In this document: one piece after another, positions 8,706 through 17,275 of the stretch
How positions within the stretch are numbered: the first letter of the stretch is position 1
How the letters are laid out: every line of letters begins with the position of its first letter
Source: Roseiarcus sp963765375
GTDB lineage: Bacteria > Pseudomonadota > Alphaproteobacteria > Rhizobiales > Beijerinckiaceae
Length of the DNA stretch: 64,000 nt
Assembly: GCA_963765375.1 (NCBI GenBank)
Contig: CAVXVZ010000007.1
Coordinates: 124,001 to 188,000, forward strand
Direction: 5' to 3'
Notes under the pieces: generated by a model
What the model saw: the letters and a program-made list of their open reading frames with translations, nothing else
Database searches by the model: none
What the model was told of the DNA's origin: nothing
Made by a program: the position numbers and the translations under genes

Positions 8706-9398
8706 CTAAAGCTCCTCGCCCGCCAATGCGGCCTTGAGCTTGTCGGCCGCCTCCTGGGCGTTGCGCCAATGCGGCGCGATCGCAAGCGCCCGCTCATAGA
8801 CCTTCAGCGCGTCCTCTTTCTTGCCGCGTGCTTCGAGGATGGCCGCCATCCCCATGAGCGCGCCGAGGTGCCGCGGCTCGCGCTTGAGCGTTTGCGCAAT
8901 ATCGGCCATCGAGCCGTCATAGTCGTCGTCGAGGTAGCGCGCGGTGGCGCGGGCGTTCCAGCCTTCCGCCCAGTCGGGCAGGAGCGCGATCGTCACATCG
9001 AGGATCTTGAGCGCGTCCGGATATTCCTCCGCGCTGATCGCCTGCCGGGCCCGCCTCAGCAGGAGGTCGCCGGTATCCGAGCCGGATTCGGCATAGGCGT
9101 GCAGGAGCAGAGCGATAATCCCGGCCGTCTCGTCCGCATCCTTGGCGGCGGCGAGGCGCGCATAGAGATCGGCGCGGGCTTCGGCCGGGGTCTGAGGCGG
9201 CGCCTGCTCGTCCGGTTTGGTCTGCGGCGTTTCTTTGGCCTCGGGCGATTGTGATTGCGTTTCTGCGTCGGCCGTCGCCGCCAATCCCTCGGGTATGCTC
9301 TGAGGCGCAGCCGCGAGTTCGCTCGTCCATGTGAACGCCAGCGCAAATACGACCGCGATGGCCGCGCGTGCGACGAACAAAGTCGGGCGGAGACTCAT
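8706..9398 (-). CDS. exported TPR protein
   Basis: The 230-residue protein begins with an N-terminal hydrophobic segment (ARAAIAVVFALAFTWTSELA) that suggests export, then a Pro/Glu/Gln-rich linker (residues about 35-75) and three or four TPR units (AEGWNARATARYLDDDYDGS, LGALMGMAAILEARGKKEDA). TPR proteins of this size usually act as scaffolds in the periplasm. It lies between the PEP-CTERM pair (opposite strand) and the L36 gene (same strand, 67 bases upstream), without an obvious partner. Confidence 0.8.
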   Translation of the reverse strand: MSLRPTLFVARAAIAVVFALAFTWTSELAAAPQSIPEGLAATADAETQSQSPEAKETPQTKPDEQAPPQTPAEARADLYARLAAAKDADETAGIIALLLHAYAESGSDTGDLLLRRARQAISAEEYPDALKILDVTIALLPDWAEGWNARATARYLDDDYDGSMADIAQTLKREPRHLGALMGMAAILEARGKKEDALKVYERALAIAPHWRNAQEAADKLKAALAGEEL

Positions 9399-9465
9399 GC
9401 TCCGAGGCTAACGCCGCCTACGCCGGCCGTCAAAAAAGATCGGCAGAGGCTTAAGAACGCCGCCT

Positions 9466-9591
9466 CTATCCCTGCCTCGCCTTGAAGCGCTTCTGGGTCT
9501 TGTTGATGATATAGACGCGGCCCTTGCGCCGCACGAGGCGGTTGTCGCGATGGCGGTTGCGCAACGATTTCAGCGAATTACGGACTTTCAC
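9466..9591 (-). CDS. rpmJ: 50S ribosomal protein L36 (41-residue, YkgO-like type)
   Basis: A GTG start at 9591 gives a 41-residue protein, MKVRNSLKSLRNRHRDNRLV then RRKGRVYIINKTQKRFKARQ and G. This is the alphaproteobacterial L36 that lacks the four zinc-binding cysteine/histidine residues of the classic 37-residue form, so it is a C-minus (zinc-independent) type. It is too short for most ORF thresholds. It stands alone on the minus strand, 153 bases from the cyclase gene on the same strand. Confidence 0.9.
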   Translation of the reverse strand: MKVRNSLKSLRNRHRDNRLVRRKGRVYIINKTQKRFKARQG

Positions 9592-9744
9592 GGCGATCTA
9601 CCCAGGCTCTTCCCGCGTGCGGACGAGCCCACGGCGGACAAAGGGAGCGCGCTCTATGCCCCAAACCGCCGCGCCGATCAAGAGCGGGCGGCGGCGGCGG
9701 GTTAACGCCGGCCAGCTCGACCGGGCCGAAGCGTCGGGGCTCGC

Positions 9745-11652
9745 TCACCCTTCCGGCACTCCGGCCTTGCGCATGGCGTTGAGAAGGTCTTCGGCGTTCT
9801 CGTTCCCATTACGAAACCGCCGGATCGAGAAGTCCGGGTCAAGCTCGAGGCCGGCCTTGGTTTCGGACTGCGCCTCTCCCAGCTTGCCCAGATTCGCCAG
9901 CGCCGCCGCGAGGAAGAAATGGGTTAGCGGGATGGTCCGGTTGTTCTCGATCGAGCGTCGAAACAACGCGACTGCCTCATCGTTGGCGCCAAGAGTCATC
10001 TTCGCCGCGCCCGCGAAGTGCAGCCAGAGCCAGGCGAAACTGTCGCGTGGAGAAAGTCGCAGGGCCTCGTCTTCATGGGCTCCGGTTTCTTCCGGATGAG
10101 CGACAAGGATTTTGGCGAGACCGAGGTCCCCTTGTGCAGTGGCCAGGTTCGGATTGAGCGCCAACGCCTGCTCGAATTCGGCAATGCCCTGGTCAGAGCG
10201 GCCGGTCTGGTTCAGAATGCCGCCCATGATCTCGTGGGCCAGCGCGTCGTTCGGCCTTTCGGAAAGCACCTTTGATATCGCCGTTTCGGCCGCCGCGAGA
10301 CGGGCGTCTCGGTCGTCCGCCAGGTAGGCTCCCCCTATTGAATAGTCGACCCGCCCCATGCCGAGTAAAGCGTCGACGTTGCTGGGGTCGACCGCCAGCG
10401 AGCGCTCAAAATAGCCGCGCGCCCGCGCCATATTTTCCAGGTTGATACCCTTGTTGAGCGATGCGAGCCCTTGAAAGAAGAGGTCCATCGAATTTGGATT
10501 CGATGCTCGTTCGGCCCGATGCGCTTCGGCCGACGTCAGTTGCGTCCCCAGCTGATTGGCGAGGCGAGCGACGATCTCGTCCTGCATTTCGAAGATATCG
10601 GCCAGAGGCTTGTCGAAGCGTTCGGCCCAGAAATGTTTGCCGCTTTCGGCGTCGATAAGCTGGACATTGACGCGCATGCGGCCGGCGTCGCGTTGGACAG
10701 ACCCCTCGAGCACATAGCGGACTCCAAGCTCCTTGCCGATTTCCCGGGCGTCGACATTCTTGCCTTTGAACGTGAAGGCGGTGTTGCGGGCGATCACAAA
10801 GGAGCCGCTGAGGCGCGACAGGTCGGTGGTCAAGCTCTCCGTGAGTTCGTCGGCGAAATAATCCTGGCTTGGGTCGTTTGAGAGATTGGCGAACGGCAAT
10901 ACGACGATGGAGAGGTGCCCGACTTCGGCCGGCGTCCCCGCGCTCGATACGACCGGCGTGGGGGCGTTTGTCTGGACAGAGATCGGCCGATAGGCTCCGA
11001 GGAGCCACGACGCCCCGCCCGCCAGGACGATGAGCAAGGCCGCGACGCCAGCGAGGAGCGGCGCCAGCGAGGAGCGCATTTTTGCCGCGGCGGGTCCCGC
11101 GGCCGTCACGGGTTTCGCGTGGGCGGGAACGCCGACTTGCAGCGAATAGACCCGGATCAATCTTTCGATGTTCTTGAGCTGCGTCGGGCCGAGATCGGTG
11201 ACTTCCATGTCGAGCCTGCCGCTGACCTGACGATAGGCGTCCTCGGAGAGACAGATCGCGCCCGGCGCCGCGACCCCCTCAAGCCGGGCGGCGATATTGA
11301 CGCCGTCGCCCATCAGATCGCCGTCAAACTCCTCGACGACGTCGCCGAGATGGATGCCGATACGAAATTCGATGCGCTGCTCCTGCGGCAGGCCAGAATT
11401 GCGCCCAATCATGCCTTGTTGGATTTCGACGGCGCAGCGCACGGCGTCGACGACGCTCCGGAACTCGACGAGCGCGCCATCGCCGGTCAGCTTGACGGTG
11501 CGGCCGTGCCGCTGGGCGATTGTCGGGTCCATGAGGTCGCTGCGCAAAGTCCGGAGCCGCCCTAGCGTCCGATCCTCATCAGCCCCGGCGAGTCGGCTGT
11601 ACCCGACCACGTCTGCGACCAGTATCGCAGCGATCTTGCGGATCTCGCTCAC
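9745..11652 (-). CDS. class III adenylate cyclase with TolB-like/TPR C-terminal region
   Basis: The 635-residue protein has three parts. Residues 1 to about 175 are a class III cyclase domain (AAILVADVVGYSRLAGADE, GDGALVEFRSVVDAVRCA, RIGIHLGDV). A single transmembrane helix follows near 200 (PLLAGVAALLIVLAGGASW). The rest is a TolB-like/CadC-like block (SIVVLPFANLSNDPSQDYFA), which ends in TPR units (YFERSLAVDPSNVDALLGMG). This architecture is frequent in Rhizobiales, often in many copies. It should make cAMP in response to an extracytoplasmic or protein-bound signal (inference). It is divergent from the CBS gene across 278 bases. Confidence 0.9.
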   Translation of the reverse strand: MSEIRKIAAILVADVVGYSRLAGADEDRTLGRLRTLRSDLMDPTIAQRHGRTVKLTGDGALVEFRSVVDAVRCAVEIQQGMIGRNSGLPQEQRIEFRIGIHLGDVVEEFDGDLMGDGVNIAARLEGVAAPGAICLSEDAYRQVSGRLDMEVTDLGPTQLKNIERLIRVYSLQVGVPAHAKPVTAAGPAAAKMRSSLAPLLAGVAALLIVLAGGASWLLGAYRPISVQTNAPTPVVSSAGTPAEVGHLSIVVLPFANLSNDPSQDYFADELTESLTTDLSRLSGSFVIARNTAFTFKGKNVDAREIGKELGVRYVLEGSVQRDAGRMRVNVQLIDAESGKHFWAERFDKPLADIFEMQDEIVARLANQLGTQLTSAEAHRAERASNPNSMDLFFQGLASLNKGINLENMARARGYFERSLAVDPSNVDALLGMGRVDYSIGGAYLADDRDARLAAAETAISKVLSERPNDALAHEIMGGILNQTGRSDQGIAEFEQALALNPNLATAQGDLGLAKILVAHPEETGAHEDEALRLSPRDSFAWLWLHFAGAAKMTLGANDEAVALFRRSIENNRTIPLTHFFLAAALANLGKLGEAQSETKAGLELDPDFSIRRFRNGNENAEDLLNAMRKAGVPEG

Positions 11653-11930
11653 GGCGAACCTCCTCCGCTCGTGAGACTAGCATGAAAGACCCGGCCATAT
11701 CCGCCTGTCTCTTTCTGGATGGATTGGCAATGACCGCTATTTGCGCATTTCCGTCGTCGATTGTGTCCCGCGTCGCGCGGCGGAAATCCTTCCAAGCGGT
11801 CACCTGCGCAAGCACGCGATTGAGTTAACCACCGCCGCCCGCGGCCTTCATTCGGACCAACTCGCTCGGCAGATTGGCGGCCAAGCTTACCGGCAAGCGA
11901 TCGAAACGCGCGATTAGGAGGCTCTTTCCC

Positions 11931-12371
11931 ATGAGAGTGTCGGACGTCCTGCAATCGAACCGGCAGACGCTTCAGACCTGCATTGCCGAAGAATCGATCG
12001 CCACGATCTGCACCCGGTTGAGCGCGCTCAACATTGGCGCTTTCCCGGTCTGCGACGCCCATGGGGCGCTGATCGGGATCATCTCCGAGCGCGACGTCGT
12101 CCGCGCCTTCGCCAAGGACGGAGCGCGGCTCGCCGACATGCATGTCCGCGACCTGATGACCCGCGAAGTTGAGACCTGCGGGCTGGAGACGCCGATGGTT
12201 GAAGCGGAAAAGATCATGAACAGGCGCCGCGTCCGTCATCTGCCGGTCATGGACGGGGGAAGGCTCGTCGGCATGCTGTCGATCCGCGACGTGATGGTCT
12301 GGCGGCAGCGGGAGGCGCGCGACGAGGTCAACGTGCTCCGCGACGCCATGATCGCGGTCCGCAACCGCTGA
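11931..12371 (+). CDS. tandem CBS-domain protein
   Basis: The 146-residue protein starts MRVSDVLQ after a strong taggagg ribosome site; an upstream in-frame start at 11874 adds unconserved residues. It is made of two CBS motifs: IGAFPVCDAHGALIGIISER and VRHLPVMDGGRLVGMLSIRD. Stand-alone CBS pairs bind adenine nucleotides and act as energy or redox sensors. The upstream neighbour is the divergent cyclase. No partner enzyme is adjacent. Confidence 0.88.
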   Translation: MRVSDVLQSNRQTLQTCIAEESIATICTRLSALNIGAFPVCDAHGALIGIISERDVVRAFAKDGARLADMHVRDLMTREVETCGLETPMVEAEKIMNRRRVRHLPVMDGGRLVGMLSIRDVMVWRQREARDEVNVLRDAMIAVRNR

Positions 12372-12657
12372 CGGGGCCGTTTTTGCGGATCGACTTTGTT
12401 GAAATAAAATCCAAATTTTCGGAAGGATCTTCCAAGAGCTGCGGGAAGCAAAATACAAGCGGATGGAAGCAAAATCCAAATCAATTCAATAGTGCCTTCA
12501 AGGACTTAGATCGAAATACGGCCATCGGCTAGCTTTCCTCTGCCTGTTCGCTCGGCCGCCTTCGACCGCCTGATCGGGCGGTCCATCCTGTCTAGCATGA
12601 CTTCTGATTTTCGCCAAGCAATTGTCGTTGAAAATGACCCGTTGGGTCAGCGGCGCC

Positions 12658-13122
12658 TCAGCCTTCGCCCCGCCCCGGCGCCATGAGCCCCTCCATCAGC
12701 CGCCGATGCCCTTCGGGGATCGGAACCGGGCGGTTCGTCGCCCGCTCGACATAGACGTGGGTGTACCGGCCAGCCGCTGCGGCGTGAGCCGCGCCGGCTT
12801 TGAACACCGCGAGGTGGTAGCGCACCGACGAGCGGCCGAGGCGCTCGACCGCCACCCCGACCTCGGCCGGCTCGGGATAGGTGAGGCTCGAGTAGAACCG
12901 GCAGCTGCTCTCGACCACGAGCCCGATGATCGGGCTCGTCGCCGGATCGAGCAGTTTCGCTTCGATCAGGATCGCGTTCACCGCCGAATTGAACAGGGCA
13001 TAGTAGACGACATTATTGAGATGGCCGTAGGCGTCGTTGTCGCTCCAGCGCGTCGCGAGCTCAACGAAGCGGGCGAAAGCCTCGCGAGCCGGCGGCCCCT
13101 GGCGATCGGGATCGGCCGCCAT
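12658..13122 (-). CDS. acyl-CoA thioesterase, 4-hydroxybenzoyl-CoA thioesterase/YbgC-like hot-dog fold
   Basis: The 154-residue protein has the hot-dog signature RWSDNDAYGHLNNVVYYALF, in which the Asp is the expected catalytic residue of the YbgC/4HBT group, followed by VVESSCRFYSSLTYPEPAEV. It probably hydrolyses an acyl-CoA in the cytoplasm. The ATG at 13122 is chosen because gggggagggg lies just upstream; a longer GTG start at 13149 lacks this. The gene is divergent from the metallo-beta-lactamase gene, with about 110 bases between them. Confidence 0.85.
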   Translation of the reverse strand: MAADPDRQGPPAREAFARFVELATRWSDNDAYGHLNNVVYYALFNSAVNAILIEAKLLDPATSPIIGLVVESSCRFYSSLTYPEPAEVGVAVERLGRSSVRYHLAVFKAGAAHAAAAGRYTHVYVERATNRPVPIPEGHRRLMEGLMAPGRGEG

Positions 13123-13235
13123 TCTCGCCCCTCCCCCTTGAGCGATCACGGTCAGTTTCGCGTCTTAGCTCGGGCGAAGCTATCATGACAAGGCGATGCG
13201 CGGCACAGCACCCGGAGCTGCGAAGGACAGGCGCA

Positions 13236-14147
13236 ATGGCCGACGAGGACAGCGAACCCGATCTTTTCGCCGCCGCGCGCGAGCCGCCGCCGCGCGCGCT
13301 GACCAGGCTTTCGCCGCTGGTGCGCCGCCTCGTCGCGCCGAACGCCTCGCCCTTCACCTTCAACGGCACCTGCACCTACATCGTGGGCCGAGGCGCGGTC
13401 GCGATCGTCGATCCGGGACCGGACGACGATTCGCATCACCAGGCGATCCTCGCCGCGGTCGATGGCGAGAAAGTCGAGACGATCCTCGTCACCCACACCC
13501 ATCGCGATCACAGCCTCGGCGTGAACAAGCTCCGCGCCGCGACCGGCGCGCGGGTGGTCGGCGCCGCGCCGTTCGTGGCCAGCGGCGATGGCGTGGCCGG
13601 CCTCGACTCCGCCCACGACCGCGACTATTCGCCCGACGCCGTTCTCGCCGACGGCGAGCGGCTGCAAGGCGCGGGCTTCTCGATCGAAGCCGTCGCCACG
13701 CCGGGCCATTGCTCCAATCACTTGTGCTTCGCGCTGATCGAGGACGGCGCGCTGTTGTCCGGCGATCACGTGATGGCATGGTCGACCTCGGTCGTCGCGC
13801 CGCCCGACGGCTCGATGCGCGCCTATATGGCATCGCTCGACAAGTTGCGCGGGCGCACCGAGGCGATCTATTGGCCCGGGCACGGCGGCCCCGTCGTCGA
13901 ACCGCAAAGCTATCTGCGCGCTCTGATCATTCACCGGCGTCAGCGCGAAGCCTCGATCCTGGCCGCGCTCACCGACGGCCCGCAGGCGATTCCCGCCCTG
14001 GTCGCCAAGGTCTACGCCGGGATCGACCCATCACTGACCCGCGCGGCGGGCCTATCGACGCTTGCCCATCTCGAGGACCTCGGCGAACGCGGCCTCGTCG
14101 TCGCCGAGACGGAGGACGGCGTCGAGACGCGCTACCGCCTGGACTGA
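13236..14147 (+). CDS. metallo-beta-lactamase fold hydrolase (LACTB2/glyoxalase-II-like)
   Basis: The 303-residue protein carries the metal site HTHRDHSLG near residue 88, a downstream ATPGHCSNHLCF (third histidine) and SGDHVMAWS (bridging Asp). A C-terminal winged-helix-like segment (residues about 245-303) is typical of the LACTB2/endoribonuclease-like branch that may act on thioesters or RNA. The ATG at 13236 follows gaaggacag; an earlier in-frame ATG at 13185 overlaps the promoter region of the divergent thioesterase. Substrate is unknown. Confidence 0.88.
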   Translation: MADEDSEPDLFAAAREPPPRALTRLSPLVRRLVAPNASPFTFNGTCTYIVGRGAVAIVDPGPDDDSHHQAILAAVDGEKVETILVTHTHRDHSLGVNKLRAATGARVVGAAPFVASGDGVAGLDSAHDRDYSPDAVLADGERLQGAGFSIEAVATPGHCSNHLCFALIEDGALLSGDHVMAWSTSVVAPPDGSMRAYMASLDKLRGRTEAIYWPGHGGPVVEPQSYLRALIIHRRQREASILAALTDGPQAIPALVAKVYAGIDPSLTRAAGLSTLAHLEDLGERGLVVAETEDGVETRYRLD

Positions 14148-14195
14148 GCCAGGGGGAACTCTCGGTTCGAGATCGCCTTGGCGTCGACCGCATCG

Positions 14196-14240
14196 CCTCA
14201 TCCTGGGGAGCAATGCGCAGCATCGTGCCTCGAAGGATGC
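14196..14240. repeat. rhizobial-type intergenic repeat remnant
   Basis: The stretch contains cctcatcctggggagc and cctcgaaggatg, the two halves of a short intergenic repeat family frequent in Bradyrhizobium-like genomes (cctcatcctgaggagc... cctcgaaggatg). Identification is from memory of that motif. It lies in the 355-base gap 14148-14502, in which I see no convincing gene. Confidence 0.4.
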
Positions 14241-14502
14241 TTCAGATGGCTCCGCCAGTCCAGCGCGAACCCGAGCGTCCTTCAAGACGCCCGCTTTCAG
14301 TCTGCTCTCGCCGGCGGCCGCTTCGCGCAAATATCGGTCATTCGCCGAGGGCTTGGTGAACGCGCAAAATTCGACCAGAATTGAACGTGTATGCCCGCGT
14401 AAAGATCGTCCGCTTTCAGCCCGAGCGTCCCATTGGCGCGTCCGCGCTGAACAAGAGCTATGACCATCGAGACTGTTGCAACTGGGAGGGTTCCGGATCT
14501 AG

Positions 14503-14620
14503 GTGTCCTCCGTGAGCCGGTTAGCAAAACCCAGCCCAACGGCGGCGCCCGCAAAAGGGGGCGCGCAACGCGGAGGCACAACGCCGGCACGCAATGATCC
14601 ATGCCCCTGCGGCAGCGGAC
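14503..14620 (+). pseudogene. 5' fragment of SEC-C/TPR/sulfotransferase gene, cut by IS21-family element
   Basis: A GTG start at 14503 opens a frame that ends RNDPCPCGSG, the first half of a SEC-C zinc motif (CxC...CC), and then runs straight into the insertion element at 14621. The other half, GRKYKHCC, is at 17276 in the same frame once the element and one copy of the 8-bp duplication cagcggac are removed. The rest of the motif and the whole catalytic part are downstream of the element, so this piece alone is not functional. The start codon is the best available but was not confirmed by homologues. Confidence 0.75.
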
Positions 14621-14743
14621 TGCGGCGCGACAATCTGGATGAGAATCGCGCGACAATCAGGATGAGAATACGCCGCCGCGGGGATAGCGAAGGAAGGGCG
14701 TAGCCCGACCGTAGATATCCCCGCGGCGGCGGCGAGCGCCCAA

Positions 14744-16321
14744 GTGGCCTCGTCTGGCGGTCACGGCGGCTGGGTTAGGGATCGGCCTTCTCTTGTCGAG
14801 AGGACCGACTTCTTGCCCGGCCGACACGTCACCGATCGTCAGATGAGGCTATTCATGAACTTGCGTCGCAACCATTCGCCGGCGATTGCCGGCGCGAAAG
14901 CCGGATTCAGCACGGCCGCCGCCTACCGTATTGAAAAGGATCCTCGGCTTCCCAGCCAAAAGAAGGCGCGTCGAGAACGACGTCGAGCCGATCCCTTCGC
15001 CGATGTCTGGGACAATGAAGTCGTCCCGATGTTGAAGGCCGCGCCCGGACTGAGACCGATTGCCGTCTTCGGAGAACTCTGCCGTCGGCATCCAGACCTG
15101 GGCGACGGAACGCGGCGGACCCTCGAGCGCCGCATCCGGGCTTGGCGGGCGGTGAACGGTCCGGATCGGGAGGTCATCTTTCGCCAGGAGCATCCTCCGG
15201 GCCGGATGGGACTGTCGGACTTCACGGAAGTGGCCGATCTCGGCGTCACCATTGCCGGCGAGCTTCTCGACTGCCGACTTTATCACTTCCGCTTGCCCTT
15301 TTCCGGCTTCGAGCACGCCCATGTCGTGCTCGGCGGTGAAAGTTTCGTCGCGCTGGCGGAAGGGCTACAGAACGCCCTCTGGGCGCTGGGCGGCGTTCCC
15401 GAGCAACATCGCAGCGACAGTCTCTCGGCGGCCTTCCGTAATCTGGGCGCCGACGCCAAGGAGGATTTGACGAAGCGCTACGAAGCGTTCTGCGCCCATT
15501 ACGGCATGACGCCGACCCGCAACAATCCAGGCGTCAGCCACGAGAACGGCTCGATCGAGAGCGCCCACGGCCATCTCAAGAGAGCGCTCGCCGACGCCCT
15601 GTTGCTGCGCGCCTCGCGAGATTTTGACGATCTCACCGCATGGCGGGGCTTCGTCGACGACATCGTTGGCCGCGGCAACCTCCGCAACGCCAAGCGCATC
15701 GATCAAGAGCGAATGGCGTTGAACAAGCTGCCGGTCCGCAAGACCGCTGACTACGAGGAGGTCAACGTCGACGTCACCAGCTCCAGCGCCTTCACGCTGC
15801 GCAAGGTGTTCTACTCGGTTCCCTCGCGACTGATCGGCCATCGGCTGCGGGTGCGCCTTTATGACGATCGGCTCGAATGTTTCCAGGGCTCGACGCCCAT
15901 CGTCGTCTTGCGACGCGGTCGGCCCCGGCCGAACGGCAAACATGGTCATGTCGTCGACTACCGTCACGTCATCCATTCCCTGCGCCGCAAGCCCATGGCG
16001 CTGCTCAATCTGGTCTATCGCGATCAACTCTTCCCCCGCCGAGCCTTCGCCCTGGCGTTCGACGCCTTGCTCGCCGGTCTCGGTGAGAGACCAGCTTGCC
16101 GCGCCATGGTCGGGATTCTCGCGCTCGCGTTCGAGCGCTCCTGCGAGGCCGAACTCGCCCTCGCGTTGCAAGCGGCTCTCGACGACGGCGTCCTTCCCGA
16201 TCTCGCTGCGCTGATCGAACGCTTCCGGCCAAAGGACGCCGCATTGCCCGTCGTCGTCGTCAGGCTGCCATCCCTCGCCATCTACGATCAGATCGCGACA
16301 AGCGTTGGAGAAGCGGCATGA
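14744..16321 (+). CDS. istA: IS21-family transposase IstA
   Basis: The 525-residue protein has an N-terminal HTH (SPAIAGAKAGFSTAAAYRIE), a DDE integrase core (SDFTEVADLGVTIAGELLDC for the first Asp, and NNPGVSHENGSIESAHGHLK with the final Glu), and a C-terminal domain similar to IstA proteins. It cuts and joins the IS ends together with IstB. Its stop overlaps the istB start by four bases (ATGA), implying translational coupling. The start may be some codons downstream of the one used here. Confidence 0.93.
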   Translation: MASSGGHGGWVRDRPSLVERTDFLPGRHVTDRQMRLFMNLRRNHSPAIAGAKAGFSTAAAYRIEKDPRLPSQKKARRERRRADPFADVWDNEVVPMLKAAPGLRPIAVFGELCRRHPDLGDGTRRTLERRIRAWRAVNGPDREVIFRQEHPPGRMGLSDFTEVADLGVTIAGELLDCRLYHFRLPFSGFEHAHVVLGGESFVALAEGLQNALWALGGVPEQHRSDSLSAAFRNLGADAKEDLTKRYEAFCAHYGMTPTRNNPGVSHENGSIESAHGHLKRALADALLLRASRDFDDLTAWRGFVDDIVGRGNLRNAKRIDQERMALNKLPVRKTADYEEVNVDVTSSSAFTLRKVFYSVPSRLIGHRLRVRLYDDRLECFQGSTPIVVLRRGRPRPNGKHGHVVDYRHVIHSLRRKPMALLNLVYRDQLFPRRAFALAFDALLAGLGERPACRAMVGILALAFERSCEAELALALQAALDDGVLPDLAALIERFRPKDAALPVVVVRLPSLAIYDQIATSVGEAA

Positions 16322-17127
16322 AGGCGACCGACAAGATCGACGCCGCCCGCATCGACCTGCTGCTTGGCGAGTTGCGACTGCCCGGCATCAAGCTGATCTG
16401 GGCCGCCCTGGCGGCGACCGCCGACAAGGAAGGCTGGCCCGCCGCCCGCTTCCTGGCGGCCCTCGCCGAACAGGAGATGGTGGAGCGAAACCGCCGTCGC
16501 TTCGAACGGCATCTGGAGGAAGCGCGATTGCCGCCGGGAAAGACCCTCGACACGTTCGACTTCACCGCAGTGCCTATGATCTCGAAGGCGCAGGTGCAGG
16601 TGCTCGCCGCCGGCGACGCCTGGCTCGAAAAGGGAGCCAATCTTTTGTGCTTCGGGCCGCCCGGCGTCGGGAAATCCCATCTCGCGGCGGCGCTCGGTTT
16701 GGCCTTGATCGAAAAGGGTTGGCGCGTTCTGTTCACCCGGACCACCGACCTTGTGCAAAAGCTTCAGATCGCACGCCGCGATCTTGCCCTCGAAGCCGCG
16801 ATCGCCAAACTCGACAAATATCATCTGCTGGTCCTCGACGATCTCGCCTATGTCACCAAGGACCAGGCGGAGACGAGCGTTCTGTTCGAACTGATCAGCG
16901 CGCGATACGAGCGCCGATCCATGCTCATCACCGCCAACCAGCCCTTCGGCGAATGGGGAAAAATCTTCTCCGATCAAGCCATGACGCTCGCGGCCATCGA
17001 TCGTATCGTGCATCACGCCACGATCCTCGAAATGAACGTCGACAGCTATCGGCGAAAGGAAGCCGCCGACAACGCCCGTGGACCCGGACGCCCGCCGACG
17101 CGCGCGACAATCAAGGGATCATCCTGA
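16318..17127 (+). CDS. istB: IS21-family helper ATPase IstB
   Basis: The 269-residue protein has a Walker A GPPGVGKSHLAAALGLALIE and Walker B HLLVLDDLAYV, which define the AAA+ DnaC-like ATPase IstB that assembles on target DNA and directs IstA. It starts within the istA stop codon. The tail NARGPGRPPTRATIKGSS is close to the right end of the element. Length is normal for the family. Confidence 0.94.
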   Translation: MKATDKIDAARIDLLLGELRLPGIKLIWAALAATADKEGWPAARFLAALAEQEMVERNRRRFERHLEEARLPPGKTLDTFDFTAVPMISKAQVQVLAAGDAWLEKGANLLCFGPPGVGKSHLAAALGLALIEKGWRVLFTRTTDLVQKLQIARRDLALEAAIAKLDKYHLLVLDDLAYVTKDQAETSVLFELISARYERRSMLITANQPFGEWGKIFSDQAMTLAAIDRIVHHATILEMNVDSYRRKEAADNARGPGRPPTRATIKGSS

Positions 17128-17275
17128 TTGTCGCTCCGCGACAATCAAACCATCTCTCGACAAAATAGCGCTTGCGTTATCGCCGCGCCGCGACAATCAT
17201 CACCTCGCCGCGACCGCCAAAATGGCCATCCTGATTGTCGCTGCTTTCCATCCAGATTGTCGCGCTACAGCGGAC

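Larger units (their letters stand above)
14621..17267 (+). mobile_element. IS21-family insertion sequence, 2647 bp, with 8-bp target duplication
   Basis: The element contains istA and istB. The outer ends are tgcggcgcgacaatctggat on the left and the complement of tagcgcgacaatctggat on the right. Both ends also hold further copies of gcgacaatc(t/a)ggatg (14649-14665 and 17232-17262), as expected for multiple transposase-binding repeats of IS21 elements. The flanking direct repeat cagcggac (14613-14620 and 17268-17275) is a target duplication. Removing element plus one repeat restores a continuous SEC-C reading frame. Both genes are intact, so it is probably still active. Confidence 0.92.

Noticed and set aside
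17100..17267. Repeated gcgacaatc units as a CRISPR array
   Set aside because: Units are in both orientations with irregular spacing and match the IS21 end repeats.
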